A stretch of 64,000 bases of DNA from Cristatella mucedo (Eukaryota; Bryozoa; Phylactolaemata; Cristatellidae), in the NCBI GenBank assembly GCA_009760855.2, contig WPIO01000011.1, positions 1,494,001 through 1,558,000 on the forward strand. Reading direction: 5' to 3'. The position numbers and the translations under genes are program-made. The notes beneath the pieces were generated by a model, which did no database searches, had not been told where the DNA came from, and saw only the letters and a list, made by a program, of their open reading frames with translations. Positions within the stretch are counted from its first letter, which is position 1; each line of letters opens with the position of its first letter. Shown piece by piece: positions 1 through 11,900 of the stretch.

Positions 1-1058
1 TATGCATGTCCGTCGCTTACCAACGGTACGGCGTAGTACGACTTCCGCTGCTCGATCGCACTGGCAGCTTTTCAATGCGCCAAACGAAGTTGGGCGGAAG
101 CGAAAACGCCGGATGGGCGGCCAGTCGTCACGTCGCCCTATAGCGAAGTGGGTCGGTCATAGAGAACAGAGCGCAAGCTGCTGGAATGCCGTGGCGTTTC
201 CATTTGAAAAACTCTTTACAGTTCATAGACCTGTGGCATTGTAGCACTTCAACGTTCAATCGTATCTATGAGGACAACGCTTCTTGCGAGTACATGTGCA
301 AAAATGACAAGTTATATTTTCCTGCACTTTCTTACACCTTAGTACCTTTGTTATATCGCTACAGTAGCTACAGTACAAATTTCCCGAAAGAGTCAATGTA
401 AAAAATGTAAATTCAGGGGCCAACAAACGGACCTAGGCTCTTATAGGTATAGATAGCCGTCTCAAGCGGACTCGCTGTGCTACGAGTGCAGCAAATACTT
501 GTGGCTGTTTTATGCGGGTCGACAATGCAATACGATGTATAAACGTGCTTTATGACCGTACGACTCGCGAATAGCAGATTCGCTGCAACCATCTCACATC
601 AGGACACACGAATGCTACTGTTGGAGTGGCCATAATGAAATAACCACTTTCAGTTGTACACTAAAGCGCCAGAGAAGATTAGTAAGGAGGGTTATATGAA
701 GGTAGACCTTCTGCTCAGTGTCTTGGGCCTCCAAGCAATAGAGATTCTTAAGACGTTTAACTAGGGCATCGATTCGGATTGTGTTGTGCACAAATCGAGG
801 GATTTTTTCATCTATCGGAAGAACAGAAACCCACGAGCGTCTCCTGTCTTCCGCTGCCGACAGAAATACAGGGAGACTTTGCCACTTTGCTCTCCGATGC
901 ATTCTGCGCAGATGTGATCTGATGCCTCGGATCGGAGCGAACGTATCGCCGATCTGATGACGGGTGAAGATCGTCACACTTTTCTTCTCGGACGCAGATT
1001 ACGAAAAACTCTTGCCCAAGATTTAACGACCCTTGTCCGAACCTCAGCTGATTCCTGA
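1..1058. other. stretch without recognisable gene
   Basis: No exon, repeat family or RNA could be recognised. The longest open frame (120 codons, - strand, 615-977) has no recognisable motif and no flanking splice pattern I would trust. Confidence 0.4.
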
Positions 1059-1059
1059 T

Positions 1060-1138
<79 letters not shown>

Positions 1139-1345
1139 TAAGAGAGAGAGAGAGGAACACAGAAGGAGAGAGAGGGAGAGAGAGGAGCGAGAGGGACAGA
1201 GAGAGTAAGAGAGAGAGAGAGAGAGAGAGAGAGTGGGAGAGAGGGAAGAGAGAGGAGAAAGAGAGATTAAAAGAGAGGGAGAGTAAGAGAGAGGATGAGA
1301 GAGGGAGAGTGAGGGGAGAGAGAGAAGAGAGACAAAGACAGAGAC

Positions 1346-1398
<53 letters not shown>
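1059..1398. repeat. (GA)n tract with imperfect purine extension
   Basis: A nearly pure (GA)n run of about 70 bases (1059-1130) passes into about 180 bases of imperfect purine sequence with GTGA, GGGA and ACAGA interruptions, then a second pure (GA)n run ending at 1398. The Arg/Glu-rich open frame that crosses it is produced by the repeat and is not a gene. Confidence 0.95.
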
Positions 1399-1400
<2 letters not shown>

Positions 1401-1949
1401 TGGGTTTTGTCACTACCGGGAAGTCACCCGGTTCTGTTTGGTCATTCGGCACTTTACATGTGCTGTAGGTTCGTGCTGAAGCAGCTGGGCGGAGGCGAGA
1501 AAGTCAAGCGTCCGCGGGAAGAATGAAGGTAGAATTGATGCCGTTGGAGCGATCGGCTCCCGTTCAGCTTTGAATATTTGGGGTCATCGAGGTGGATGAA
1601 GTCAGGAATGAGTGCATGAGATGTCGTCTGGAGGACTTCGTGTGCTCTCGCACGATTTTTTGCGTGTATGCGATGCAGTATCGGTGTACCGTTGCGGAGT
1701 CGTCCACTGAAGCAGCACATTTAACGGTCTTTAAAAGGCAAGCGGTGCCGAGCACAGAAAACGAAAACTTGAGGGGAAGAAGAGAGCCAGAGTGCCAGTC
1801 CAGCAGGGTACAAGGATGCTTTCTTTGAAGAAGGCAAAGCTGAAGAACTGTGAAGGCACAGGAAGACACCAGGAAAATTTTGACAATCACACACAGAGGG
1901 AATAAGGAAGAATAGTTCGAGGAGGACAAACGCAAGCAGGACGGAGAGA

Positions 1950-3140
1950 ATGGCAAGAACAGTGAAGAGGAGAAAAAGATTGAAGGCAGAAAACGTGAAA
2001 AAAAAACTGGAGGCACAAGCGCACTGTCTGCTCGGTGAAGGCTTCATGAACAAACAAGAAGCTTCGCTCTGCGAAGACAAAGGCAGTCACCCTGTAGACT
2101 ATGGAGATGCAAGCACAACCACAAGAGAAGAAGATGCACAATCAACTGCAATTTCCCAATTGTTGACCGTGAACAATAGTGGCAACCTGAAGTGTGAGAT
2201 CAAGCCTCTGTTTTACACGTCATTCCGCAGCAACTTCGAACTGAACTAGTACTACGAGGATCAAGCCCGTTTCGGAACAAAGAAGGTCCATTTGCTGCAA
2301 AAGCTGATCGAGCGATGAGCACAGCCTGGTCACCGAGAGGCAACTTACAATAATGCGCATGAAGTGAGCAGGACCTGGCTGGTTCTACTCTCCCTCAAAG
2401 CTGTCGGAATATTGCTTCCGTTTTTTGCTCTTCCCTATGTCCACCCAAAATTCACGATCGTCACTTGAATTTGCAAATAGGTGTAGCCAGTGTATGAAAT
2501 CTGAGAAACCAACTGCCCATGACAGCAGTCCTCGTCACCGGCTGGCTTGCATCACGTGGAAGAAACAGAGAGGAGACTTCTTAAAGGAAGTGAAATAGCG
2601 CTGCTGTTGAGGCACATACCTTATTTAAAAAGCACCGATAGCAAGAAATCCTAAAGAGAGTTCTCAGCTGCATCAAGTTCTCTGTCGGTTTCTCAGAATC
2701 TGGCAGTTTGTGGTCAATAAGAGAGTCTTGGTCTGGCTGGTGAGAGAAGCATTAAAAACTTTTTGGGACTTCATCATCGTCTAGCTCAGTGCGATCCTAT
2801 TCTGCAATTAAACCTGAACCACACCAGAAAGAATCCAAAGTCAGTCTCTAATCTGGCTCATCAAATCTACAATTAGATCCTTGGTATACTTGCATCCACA
2901 GTCAGAGACAAGCTACACTGCGACATACGGCGAAACAAGTACTATGGAATTATGTTTGACTAAACTCCCGATTTAGCACACCCCTAGCAGATATCTGTGG
3001 TCATTAGTAATGTCTATGTTCATTTTACCAACAAAACAGTCCTCGTCAAAGAGTCTTTCTCGGGCGGTTTCATCAAGTCTACGCCAAAGATACTGCAGCA
3101 ATTCTGCAGGACAACTTTGGAAAGCACCTCCCGCAGCGCC
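1950..3140 (+). pseudogene. decayed hAT-type (ZMYM1-like) transposase, N-terminal half
   Basis: Conceptual translation, with several stops and frame changes, gives a recognisable run of the hAT transposase family that carries a TTF-type zinc finger. Near 2390-2500 is the W-[FL]-Y-S / CF-FL-LF block, followed by an S-C-C-like stretch (RCSQC). Near 2690-2800 are QNLAVCGQ and FLGLHHRLAQCDPILQ. Near 2830-2960 is the SNLAHQIYN ... DKLHCDIRRNKYYGIMFD block, where the last Asp is the family's first catalytic acidic position. A VKESFSGGFI segment follows. The part before 2250 is Lys/Glu-rich and only tentatively belongs. No terminal inverted repeats or target duplication were found. A C-terminal fragment of the same kind of element lies at 46.6-47.3 kb on the other strand. 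Confidence 0.7.
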
Positions 3141-3350
3141 ATCGCGAAGCGATTGAGGGGCGCTCCAACACCTGGATGGGTGTTGGCAACGGCGGCGGCA
3201 CAGCGTCCTGCGTCAGCAGATCGAGCAACCGAAATGAGCAGCCGAGCTCCTCCTTGCGGCACGCGTTCGGTTTCCGGTATGCACGCTCAGCCCGGGCTCA
3301 ACCTGACCCGACCTATTAACCTACTCTGAGGCGGCCTAATCGGAGGAATG

Positions 3351-3840
3351 GGGTTTGACGAAGTGCCTCAATCCACTGCAATCCACTCTACTTAGGCAAG
3401 CAACAGCCAGACGTAAGCGTTGCCGAGCTCAAATTTGTCACTGATATTGTTGTACACGTTCGAATTTATCTGTCCACAAACTTTCATGTCGCTGCGCCCA
3501 TGCGCACTTATGCAAATGAGCTTTGGCGCCGGACGCCTGTACCGAAATCCATCGAAATCCATTCTAGTTCTCGTCAAATCAACCACAAATCAGCTGCAAA
3601 CAGCTCCACAAAGTTTGGAATATCAAACTACGCTACACGTACAATGTACCCAGAAAAGTTCTCGCGATTCCGCTCACGCATTCTCACGAATTCCACTGAA
3701 ATAAGATTGCAATGGCCCAGGCCAATACCGCAATCCACCGCAATCCACTGCATTCCACCATGCAACGAAAGAAATCCTGATCGAAAAGCTTCTTTTTAGA
3801 TTGCATATGACAGAATACTCTCCGAAAATTGCGTTAAAAA
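3351..3840 (+). repeat. left arm of the inverted-repeat element
   Basis: It pairs with 4995-5470 in reverse complement. Sequence identity is high from the outer end and fades near a TTAAAAAA run at about 3835, where the internal array begins. Confidence 0.85.
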
Positions 3841-3861
3841 ATTTCGTTTGCATGGGTATGG

Positions 3862-4990
3862 CCGTTCTCGTGCAATGCACTGCTATCGACTGCAGTAGCC
3901 CGGGCCAATACCGAAATCCACTGTAATCCACAGAATCCACCGCATAAAAAATCCAAATACATTGCACCGAGTTCCAGTTTTATTGCATGTTAAAGTGCAC
4001 CATGCTGTGTGCACAACCACGTAAAATTAAAAAAATTGTGCAATCTCGCACTGTGGCAATGGGCGGCAATCGCCTGAAATGAGCTTGAAAACTACCGAAA
4101 TCAACTCTATTCCACTGCAAATCATCCTCAAATCGCCATCGCGGAGCTCTAGTTGACATTGCATATAGGACTAGACTCAATTCAAAGTGTATCCACAAAG
4201 TATTTCACTCCATTTGGCACACGCGTTCTCATGCAATGAATTGCAATCGACTGCAACGACCCGGTCCCATACCGCAATCCACCTCAATCCGCCGAAATCC
4301 ACAGCAATCCAATACACAGCGACCAGAACGCGTACACTAGAAGCTCTAATTATGATTGCACGCTGCTCTACTCTTCGGTTATTGTGTACTTGCATAATTT
4401 GCTGTAATTGCATCGGCCATTCTGCAGCAATGCGCTGCAATCGACTGCAACTGCCCGGGCCAGTACGTCAATGTACCAAAACCCGCCTAAAAACGACCAG
4501 AATACGTACACTTTAAGCTCTAACAGTGATTGCAAGTTGCTCTAATTTTTGGTAATTAAGTAATCCCACAATTTCATTACAATCGCCTCGATCATTCGGG
4601 AGAAATGCACTGCAATTGACTGCAATGGCCCGGGCCAATACCTCAATTTACAGCAATCTGATGCAAAATGCTCTGAAATCGGTTTCGCAATGCTTCAATT
4701 TTTAATGCATGTTACAAAGCACACTGGTTAAAGTTAACCACATCATTTTAAGCAACTGCGCTCGTACAATCTCGGGCAATGCATGGCAATCTACGGCAGC
4801 GGCTCGGCTCGAAGCAGCAATCGACTACAATCCGTGGCAAGTTGACACTAAATTGGCTGCATGAAAAGCCAATTGTCATCGCATTTCACATTTCTTTATG
4901 CTAAAAGTGAAATAGTAAGACTTTCAAGCTATTTTGCACGTTAATTGTCAACAATGCACGGCAATTGACAGCAATGGCAGGGACCAATAC
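3862..4990 (+). repeat. degenerate ~180-bp tandem array inside the inverted-repeat element
   Basis: Cores of the form [CT]GCAAT[CG][GA]...GACTGCA recur near 3872, 4047, 4232, 4425, 4600, 4773 and 4950, with intervals of about 173-193 bases. Each is followed by a CCAATACC[GT]-AATCC-rich segment. Units are strongly diverged from each other, unlike the well-preserved outer arms. Confidence 0.65.
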
Positions 4991-5992
4991 CGAAATCCGT
5001 TTTTTAATGTAGTTTTCCCAGAGTGCGCTGTCATATGCAATCAAAAAAGGAGCTTTTCGATCAGGATTTCTTTCGTTGCATGGTGGAATGCAGTGGATTG
5101 CGGTATTGGCCTGGGCCATTGCAATCTTATTTCAGTGGAATTCGTGAGAATGCGTGAGCGGAATCGCGAGAAATTTTCTGGGTATATTGTACCTGTAGCA
5201 TAGTTTGAAATTCCAAACTTTGTGGAGCTGTTTGCAGCTGATTTGTGGTTGATTTGACGGGAACTAGAATGGATTTCGGTGCAGGCGTCCGGCGTCAAAG
5301 CTCATTTGCATAAGTGCGCGTGCGCGCAGCGACATGAAAGTTTGTGGACAGATAAATTCGAACGTGTACAACGATACCAGTGACAAATTTGAGCTCGGCA
5401 ACGCTTACGTCTGGCTGTTGCTAGCCTAAGTAGAGTGGATTGCAGTGGATTGAGGCACTTCGTCGAACCCTGGTCCGGGGGGCCTACTACCTAAAGAGCG
5501 CCCGCGGCGGCTCGCGGTCGCCTCCCGCCGTTCGCGCGGGTAGCGGGCTCATGCACGTGCACGCTAGCTCACGCGCCGCCGGCGCCATACGCCGGCGGCG
5601 CGATGCGCGGTGTGGCGCCTGCGCGCGTCGCTCTTCGCTGACGCGCCCGCCGCTCCGCGAGCATCCCTCAACCGTGACTTCAATCCTGACTTTCTCCGCT
5701 AGGCGGAACTGGTTTTTGGCGTCTGAGCGTCCTAGTGAATGACGAGCCATACTTTCAGTCTTTGTTCGCTGCCGCCGCCATCGACCGGCGGTGTGATGGC
5801 GGCGAATTCGCGAAACCATTCTTTGACGCAAGCGCTCGGTTGAACAAACACGGATCAATCGCGGTCGCACAATGGGCACGGTCAGTTCATTCGCTACCGA
5901 GCCCGACCGGAAGGTTTCGCCGCTCAATAGACGCTCAGAGGAAGTCGCCGGTAGAGGCGCCCCTGCCACAGGCGGTGCAGCGGCCGGCCTGC

Positions 5993-6371
5993 ATGGAGTC
6001 GCTGGATACCAATGGCGGCGTCCCTGGCCACCGCGACGACTGCGACGGCGAAGGCGGCGGAGTCAGCAACAGCGGCGGCGGCGTTGACGACGACTTCGAC
6101 GACGATGGTGACGGCGGCGACGGCGGCGGCGAGGGCGGCGGCGGCGACGGCGGCGGCGGCAGCGGCGGCGGAGCGCTTCGTCGGCGGCAGCCGAAGCTCA
6201 TTCTCTACTTCGACCTGCGAAACACGATCTTCGTGGCCGACTCCATAACGAACATCACGCCCGAGCAGGCGCTGAACGCCTACCTGACGGGCGTGCTCTG
6301 GGGCCGTGAGCTGCCGGGCGGCGAGTGGCGCTGGCTGAGCGAGGAGCCGTCGCTGCGCTGCCCGGCGGGTT

Positions 6372-6426
<55 letters not shown>

Positions 6427-7324
6427 GACCACATACTACAAGTACCTCGAGGCCGAGCTCGTGCGCAAGGCCGAGGACCGCGAGACGCTGCGCATCGCCG
6501 TCGGCGACTTCGCGCAGACAGCCATCGGCAGTGCGTTCGAGGCGCACCACCGGCGCCACCTGGCGCTGCTTCGCTGGCCGCCGCACTGCGGCGGCGACGA
6601 TGCCGAGGCGGCGGCGGCGGCGCACGACAAGCTGACGCTGGCCGGCCGCGACGGGCAGCGTTACCACTATATCCTGCCCGCTTTCTATCGCACCATCGAG
6701 CGGCTGGCCAAGGAAGGCCGCGAGTACGCCATCGTCGTGCGCACATACGGGCTCGACTGCGGCAACGCGCTCGACAGCATCCGGCACGCGCTCGCCGGCG
6801 ACCATCCCGACTTTCCCGACCTGCCGTCGTTGAACGTGCGCCGCACGCCGGGCCGCATCGTCCGCGGCGGCGGCGGAGACGACATCGTCTTGCAGGTGCT
6901 CGACCGGCGGGAGCGCGTTCGCAAGCAGGTGACAGGCGACCGGCGGATCTACGAGCACTTCTGCCGAAGCGAGGGTGTGACGGGCTACGTGGACGACTTC
7001 GACGCATGGCAGCGCGACTGCTTCTGCCATCGCAGCGCGAAGCCTCTGTGGCTGGACGCGGCCGACGCCGAGCATCGGCACATTTTCTTCGACGACAACT
7101 ACAGGCCCGGCATGAAGGACAGCATCGTCAACGTGCGGCTGCTGGGCGCCGCCGGCGGCGCCGGCGACGAAGCGGTCAGCCTGAGCACGCGCCAGTCGGC
7201 GGCGTACGCCAACGTGTCGCTCGTGCAGGTCGACCTGCTCGAGTGCATCCGGAACGAGTCGTACTTTTACGACCGCATCGTCGAATGCGAGCGCAACGCG
7301 CAGGCGCAGGGAGCCGCCATCTAA
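5993..7324 (+). CDS. HAD-superfamily-like protein, single uninterrupted ORF, 443 aa
   Basis: The frame is open from before 5735, but the first in-frame ATG is at 5993, giving 443 residues. After an acidic Gly/Asp-rich leader the protein has a hydrophobic strand ending LYFDLRNT (Asp74), which matches HAD motif I (hhhDxDx[TV]). Late in the protein is HIFFDDNYRP (Asp367-Asp368), which fits HAD motif IV. The second motif-I acid, the general acid/base, is Arg76, so ordinary phosphatase chemistry is doubtful. A (GGC)n tract encodes poly-Gly at about residues 127-144 and is probably a loop. The C terminus (ECIRNESYFYDRIVECE) is helical. I know similar uncharacterised proteins from other invertebrates but cannot name a function. 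There is no signal peptide or membrane segment, so it is probably cytosolic. A spliced upstream exon cannot be excluded. Confidence 0.78.
6373..6424 (+). repeat. (GGC)n tract encoding poly-glycine
   Basis: About 17 GGC triplets run in frame inside the HAD-like ORF. It is probably length-variable between individuals. Confidence 0.95.
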
Positions 7325-7612
7325 AGGCCAAGGCCGCCGTCGTGCCCATGCGGAGCGACGGCAACGTGAGTCGTCGACGCGACGGCCGCGGCCGCTGCCG
7401 CGGCCGCTGCCAGGTCTGCCAGGCAAGAAGCGGTCGGTCGACGGAGCTGTGACTGGCGTGCGAAGAAAGAGAGAGCGAGAGCGAGAGCTAGAGCGAGAGC
7501 TCGTCGTCCAATGCGCAAGTGGCCGCGAGCGGCGATGGCGGGTGGTCGCGGAGCGACCGTCTGCCGAGCGATTGCTGGCGGGAGAAGGAAGTTTGAGGCT
7601 TCGCAGAAGCCA

Positions 7613-7648
7613 AAGCTTCGAGACGCGGGCTCCAGCGTCTCGAAGCTT
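7613..7648. repeat. perfect 14-bp-stem hairpin
   Basis: AAGCTTCGAGACGC and its exact reverse complement are separated by an 8-base loop. It lies about 290 bases after the HAD-like stop codon. Confidence 0.9.
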
Positions 7649-8193
7649 CGGCCTCGGCGTCTCTTGACCGCACCACTCCACCGCGTCCTCCGTCCGCGCG
7701 GCGCCGCAGGTCGGACATTCAGCTTATGATTACCGATCGGCTGAGACCGCGATGCGGGCGCATCGGCGGCGGCGGCCAAGAGCGTTAGGGGCCAGCGCGG
7801 CTGAGTCGAGCGCAAGGGGGGCGCTGCTCTCCCCCTCGTCTCGCGCTGCGCCTCGCCGCCGCCAGTTGCTTTTGCGGCGGATTCACAGTCGTGACTTTAG
7901 TTATTGTGCCGCAGAGTTTGCTGTGCTTCGCTGCTTCTACGTACGAGGACGCGAAGTTCAGCTCCGCGCGTACTATTATTTCGGGTCTTAAGTTTTGCCG
8001 GACGGACGGGGCAGCCTGACAAGCTGGGCTTCCGCGCTGTGGGCGGTCTTAGTTTTTTGGGCGGTCATTGTTTTTTGTTTTGTGACGCCCAATCGTAGCG
8101 CCTCAGAAAGCCGCGTCCGACTACGGAGCCTCCTCCTCACGATACTCCAGTCCGGTGCCAGGCGACGGATATCCCCGAACGTTCCTGCGATGT

Positions 8194-8199
8194 AATAAA
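8194..8199 (+). promoter_or_regulatory. candidate polyadenylation signal for the HAD-like gene
   Basis: This is the first AATAAA on the + strand that I noticed after the stop codon, about 870 bases downstream. Position is the only evidence. Confidence 0.3.
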
Positions 8200-8650
8200 A
8201 CCTTGAGCATTCTCTCGCCGTCGCCGGTGGCTGGGCTGACACGCTGCCTCGCAGCTGAGCCTCGCTTGCGACAAGTTCCTCGCCGCCTGCGCGTCCGTCG
8301 CAGCGCACTTCATCTTCGTCCGCGCGCTGCGTCGGACGGGCTTGCCTGCTCGACTTCAAATCTTCAGCGGGGCACCGCCGCCGCCGCCGCCGCTCGGCGT
8401 AGCCTAGCTGCTGCGGCGGCGGCGGCCTCGCTGCTGCTGCGGCCGCCGCGCCATCCTTCCAAGTCCGACTGTGAAGTGGTATATTTCCGCTATATTTATT
8501 TATATAATTCCGCTGCGGCGCGGGCGGGTAGGGAGAAGCCGCCCGCGCCTCGGGCCAGCTGCGCTGCAGAGAAAATCTTCGGCTGCGGCACTTTGCGGCT
8601 GTACGGATCGCATTCGCGCCGCAGTTCGTCGTATTGGCGTCTCTGCGATC

Positions 8651-8651
<1 letters not shown>

Positions 8652-8704
<53 letters not shown>
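8652..8704. repeat. (CT)n microsatellite
   Basis: Pure (CT)n, flanked on both sides by the 9-mer CTCTGCGAT. A short GAGC tetranucleotide run follows at about 8972-8999. Confidence 0.95.
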
Positions 8705-8706
<2 letters not shown>

Positions 8707-9214
8707 GATGGCTCGCTGTAGCGGTATGGGCGAGCGATGGCAGCTCGTCGAAAGAGCCACGTGCCCTCGCTCCGCGCAACTCAACGAGCGAATGCTCGCG
8801 CGCGCCTGCAGACGATGAGTGTTGGCGCCCGCGGGCGCCACTTGGTCCGATCGCTGTCCAACGCTGCATGCTCTTCTTGCATCCGTCTTTCCGTCTTGTC
8901 TCCGAGACGACGACAACGACATAGACTATAGATGATAGAAGCTCCGTCTCCGAGTAGGCGGTGCGGGCTGGTGAGCGAGCGAGCGAGCGAGCGAGCGCGG
9001 CCGCCGGCGGCGGCGGCGTCTCGAGTGCCTGGGACCGTTAGACGTCCCAGACGTCAGGCGGCCATCTTTCTGCGGCCTCTGGTCCGTCGGCGAACCGGGC
9101 GAACCGGCCGCGTGCAGCTAAGAAACTGGAGCCCCCTTTAAGACAGCGAGCAGCTCTTGCACGACGCGTCGACGTACGCTGCCGCTGCAGCGTTCGTCGA
9201 CGCGTCGTGCTCCG

Positions 9215-9470
9215 TCCTGCGACGGAACGACTGCGTCGCAGGATCAATGTCCGCAAGTCGAAGGCTCGATCGCCGAAGGATTCCCATGTAGTGCACAAGA
9301 TCGCAAGAGCGCTGGCAAGACGCTGAGGAGCGAATGAAAGGAGGAGAGAAACGAGGACGTCGTTCATGTCGGGAGTCCTGAATGAATAAAGGGAGTTGCA
9401 ATAATCTAAACCCGATGTCACAAATGCGGGAACTAGTTTAGCTGCTGCACGCTCATACACGCCTTTAATT
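9215..9470 (-). mobile_element. LINE reverse-transcriptase fragment (CR1/L2-like)
   Basis: The - strand reads KLVPAFVTSGLDYCNSLY, the typical post-palm SGLDYCNSL[LY] block of CR1/L2-group non-LTR retrotransposons. After a deletion it continues ESFGDRAFDLRTL, which corresponds to the family's GDRAFS.AAPKLWN block. The part between them is missing, so this is an internally deleted fossil. Confidence 0.65.
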
Positions 9471-9479
9471 ATAGAAACA

Positions 9480-10273
9480 TTAAAAATAAAGGTGCCCTTA
9501 ATTGGAAGAGCTTTTAGCGTACGGGGTGCACAGAGCTTTTAGCACCGCGCCTTCAATGCTCCTCTTGATAACACGTTTCCCACTGCAACATTTACTCAAG
9601 AAACTGGTTCATTTTTTTCAGCTCCCGGCGGCCGTACGACGCCAACTACTTTTCAATGATTTACCTCAACCTGCGATGAACTGCCAAGCCGCACCGATAG
9701 CTCGTCGCTACCGACCGTCGCTTGCGATCCGCTTGCGACGCGCATGCGCGGCAGCGTCTACCCGAAGTAGCCTTGGAGTACCTCGAAGAGCGACTCGTTG
9801 CCTCGAATAAGGGGCGGCGGCGGCGCAATGCGTCGCAGCGAAGCGCAGACGAAGACTGCGAAGGGACGCAAGCGAACAGCGAGTAGAGTCATCGCGCAGA
9901 AAGGAGGTAGGAAAAAATCACTCTTTTTAATTACACGTCAGCAAGTGCACCTATGTCTCATCATCACCTTTGCTACGCGCAAACCGAGAGTCTTGTGAAA
10001 TCTGAACGAGTTCAAGCCCTATCCTTGGAACTAATGGCAACCTGGACGCTTGCCGTGAGTGCGCCGGAACCGTTCATCGGAACAGCGCATCCCGCCGCGC
10101 CGGCTGCTTGTGCGACGAATTCTGGGGAAGTGCTAGCTGGCTACGCGTCTTTACCAACGTAACGCGGTTCACGCGCCCCCGTTAGCGAGAGTCGCTCCGC
10201 ACGAGAAAGCTTCCGGCGTCCGACAATCCCAGTAACCTAGGCAGTGAGAGAGAGAGAGAAAAAGAGAGAGAGG

Positions 10274-10318
<45 letters not shown>

Positions 10319-11723
10319 GGAGAGAGGGGGAGAGAGGGGGAGAGAGGGAGAGAAAGAGAGAGAGAAAGAGAGGGAGAGAGGGGGGAGGGGGAGAGAGGGA
10401 GAGAGGGAGAGAGAGAAGCGCCCTTTAGGTCGCGCGCTCACCCCACCCCCGATGGCGAAACCCAGGCCACCGCGGCCACAGCGAGCAGGTCGCACGCTGC
10501 CGCTGCGCTGAGCAGTCGCGACGCCCGACCCCGAGGTTTTGCCGACGGGCCGAGCTTGGGGCTTTACCGCTCTTTTACTGTCCATCCTCATTTCCCACTT
10601 GGTTGCTCGCAGGGCGATGCGAGGCCGTCTCTGACCGCCGCCTTGAACTCGGAGCAGCTCGAGCAGACGATCGAGCTAAGCCCCTGCTGTACGCATGCAG
10701 TCCTGGAGGCCGCCGCCGCGCCCCACCGCCTTGCTCCTCTTGTTGACGACTCTTTGCTGTCAAATAGATCGAGCAAATAACCTCTCATTTCATAATGTTA
10801 AAATTCCGATGGAAGAAAGCAAACAGAAATCGTTCTCTCGGCGTTGGAGGCCGCTGGCCTCAGCTTTCGCAACGAAATCCAACCCGCGACACAGACACTT
10901 GAAACCAGGCAACTCGAGGCATTCTCGATGGGCCAATAGTGATGGCGCGCGAATCGATTCGCCTCCGCTCCGACTCCTCGCTCCGGGAGCACGGGCTACT
11001 TCTATCCGATCCTCCCTCACGATAGCGTGCACTAGGCGCATGGTGAGGCCGGCATTGCAGTGGCCGCTGGAAAGCCGCAAGCACTCGCCGAGCGATGCCA
11101 CGTGTATATCTCGGTCGGCATTTTACTCGTTTTCTATCGCCCATTTGGCGGTCGCTCTCGCGTCCCAGCGTCTCGGCCCACAAGCGCGCGCGCCCACCCG
11201 GCCGCCTGGAAGAGCTATCGGCCATCAGGCGACGTGCGCGCTCGAGCCCTTTGGAACGCAGCCGTCCGTTGACGTGGAGTGCAGCCTCGCTGAGCTTCAA
11301 CTCGAGCTTCAACGAGGAGGAGGAGGAGGAGCAGCTAGCGGACGTCGTGTACCACGTGTCAGCGATCGATCCATCCATCTGGACGAGGACTTCAAACATC
11401 TGTCCCCCTCTTCTCCCCCTCCGGTTTCCTTGCCGGTGCGTTCTCGCAGACGACGCGAGAATGGCTGACCGGATGTGGGGTGAGTTTTAAACTCCGCAGT
11501 TAAGGGTTCGCCGAGCGCGCGTCTCACGAACCAGCGCAGAAGTATTCGTTCGTCGGGGTGCAGGCGGTAAATTTCCCTGGCGCGGTTCGCGCCCGCCTGG
11601 GCAGTCGGCTCCACTCGCTAGGCCGTCCTGTGCAGGTCACGTGCTGCGTCGCGTCCGCCTGCGCGTCAGCGTTCGCTCTGGCGTCGTTCGTTAAAGTTGA
11701 CAGGACTTTTTGTTCGCACGTTT

Positions 11724-11724
<1 letters not shown>
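9480..11724. other. GC-rich stretch without recognisable gene
   Basis: It contains an imperfect purine tract (10240-10415). A + strand frame from 10695 begins with a signal-peptide-like Leu run but has no domain and no conserved continuation. Confidence 0.45.
10240..10415 (+). repeat. imperfect (GA)n/(GGGA)n purine tract
   Basis: Purine-only sequence over about 175 bases with interspersed GGGAGAGA units. Confidence 0.95.
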
Positions 11725-11767
<43 letters not shown>

Positions 11768-11773
11768 TGTCAG

Positions 11774-11861
<88 letters not shown>
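11725..11861. repeat. (CCG)n tract with one interruption
   Basis: About 44 CCG triplets broken once by CTGTCAGG. A CTGTCAGG copy also follows the array, so a short CCG block plus CTGTCAGG looks duplicated. Confidence 0.95.
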
Positions 11862-11900
11862 ACTGTCAGGCCATTAGGGTTGAACTGCCTGCTCGCCAAT

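Larger units (their letters stand above)
3351..5470. mobile_element. 2.1-kb inverted-repeat (foldback-like) element
   Basis: The left arm (about 3351-3840) and right arm (about 4995-5470) are near-identical reverse complements over about 480 bases, with scattered substitutions and a 10-base length difference. Both ends start GGGTT[TC]GACGAAGTGCC. The middle (about 3860-5000) is a degenerate tandem array with a period near 180 bases. Each unit has a GCAATCGACTGCA-like core followed by CCCGGGCCAATACC and runs of AATCCAC. No transposase frame is visible, so this looks like a non-autonomous DNA element of foldback or long-TIR type. A TG dinucleotide flanks both ends but is too short to count as a target duplication. 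The right end lies about 520 bases upstream of the HAD-like ORF. Confidence 0.85.
7325..8651. other. 3' flank of the HAD-like gene, no further gene seen
   Basis: GC-rich sequence with a short purine/GAGC run (7468-7502) and a strong hairpin at 7613-7648. The open frames on both strands are by-products of GC richness and have no recognisable domains. Confidence 0.5.

Noticed and set aside
1033..1479. 148-codon Arg/Glu open frame
   Set aside because: It is generated by the (GA)n tract. The same happens at 10244-10780, 27544-27802 and 42010-42509.
5924..7681. 585-codon open frame on the - strand across the HAD-like gene, and a 375-codon + strand frame at 6325-7452
   Set aside because: Both are shadows of a GC-rich gene. 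They are full of Arg/Ala/Gly runs, while only the + frame at 5993-7324 has family motifs.
10695..11468. Signal-peptide-like start of a 257-codon + strand frame
   Set aside because: The hydrophobic start is followed by low-complexity Arg/Ser sequence with no domain. The region is GC-rich and produces many long frames.
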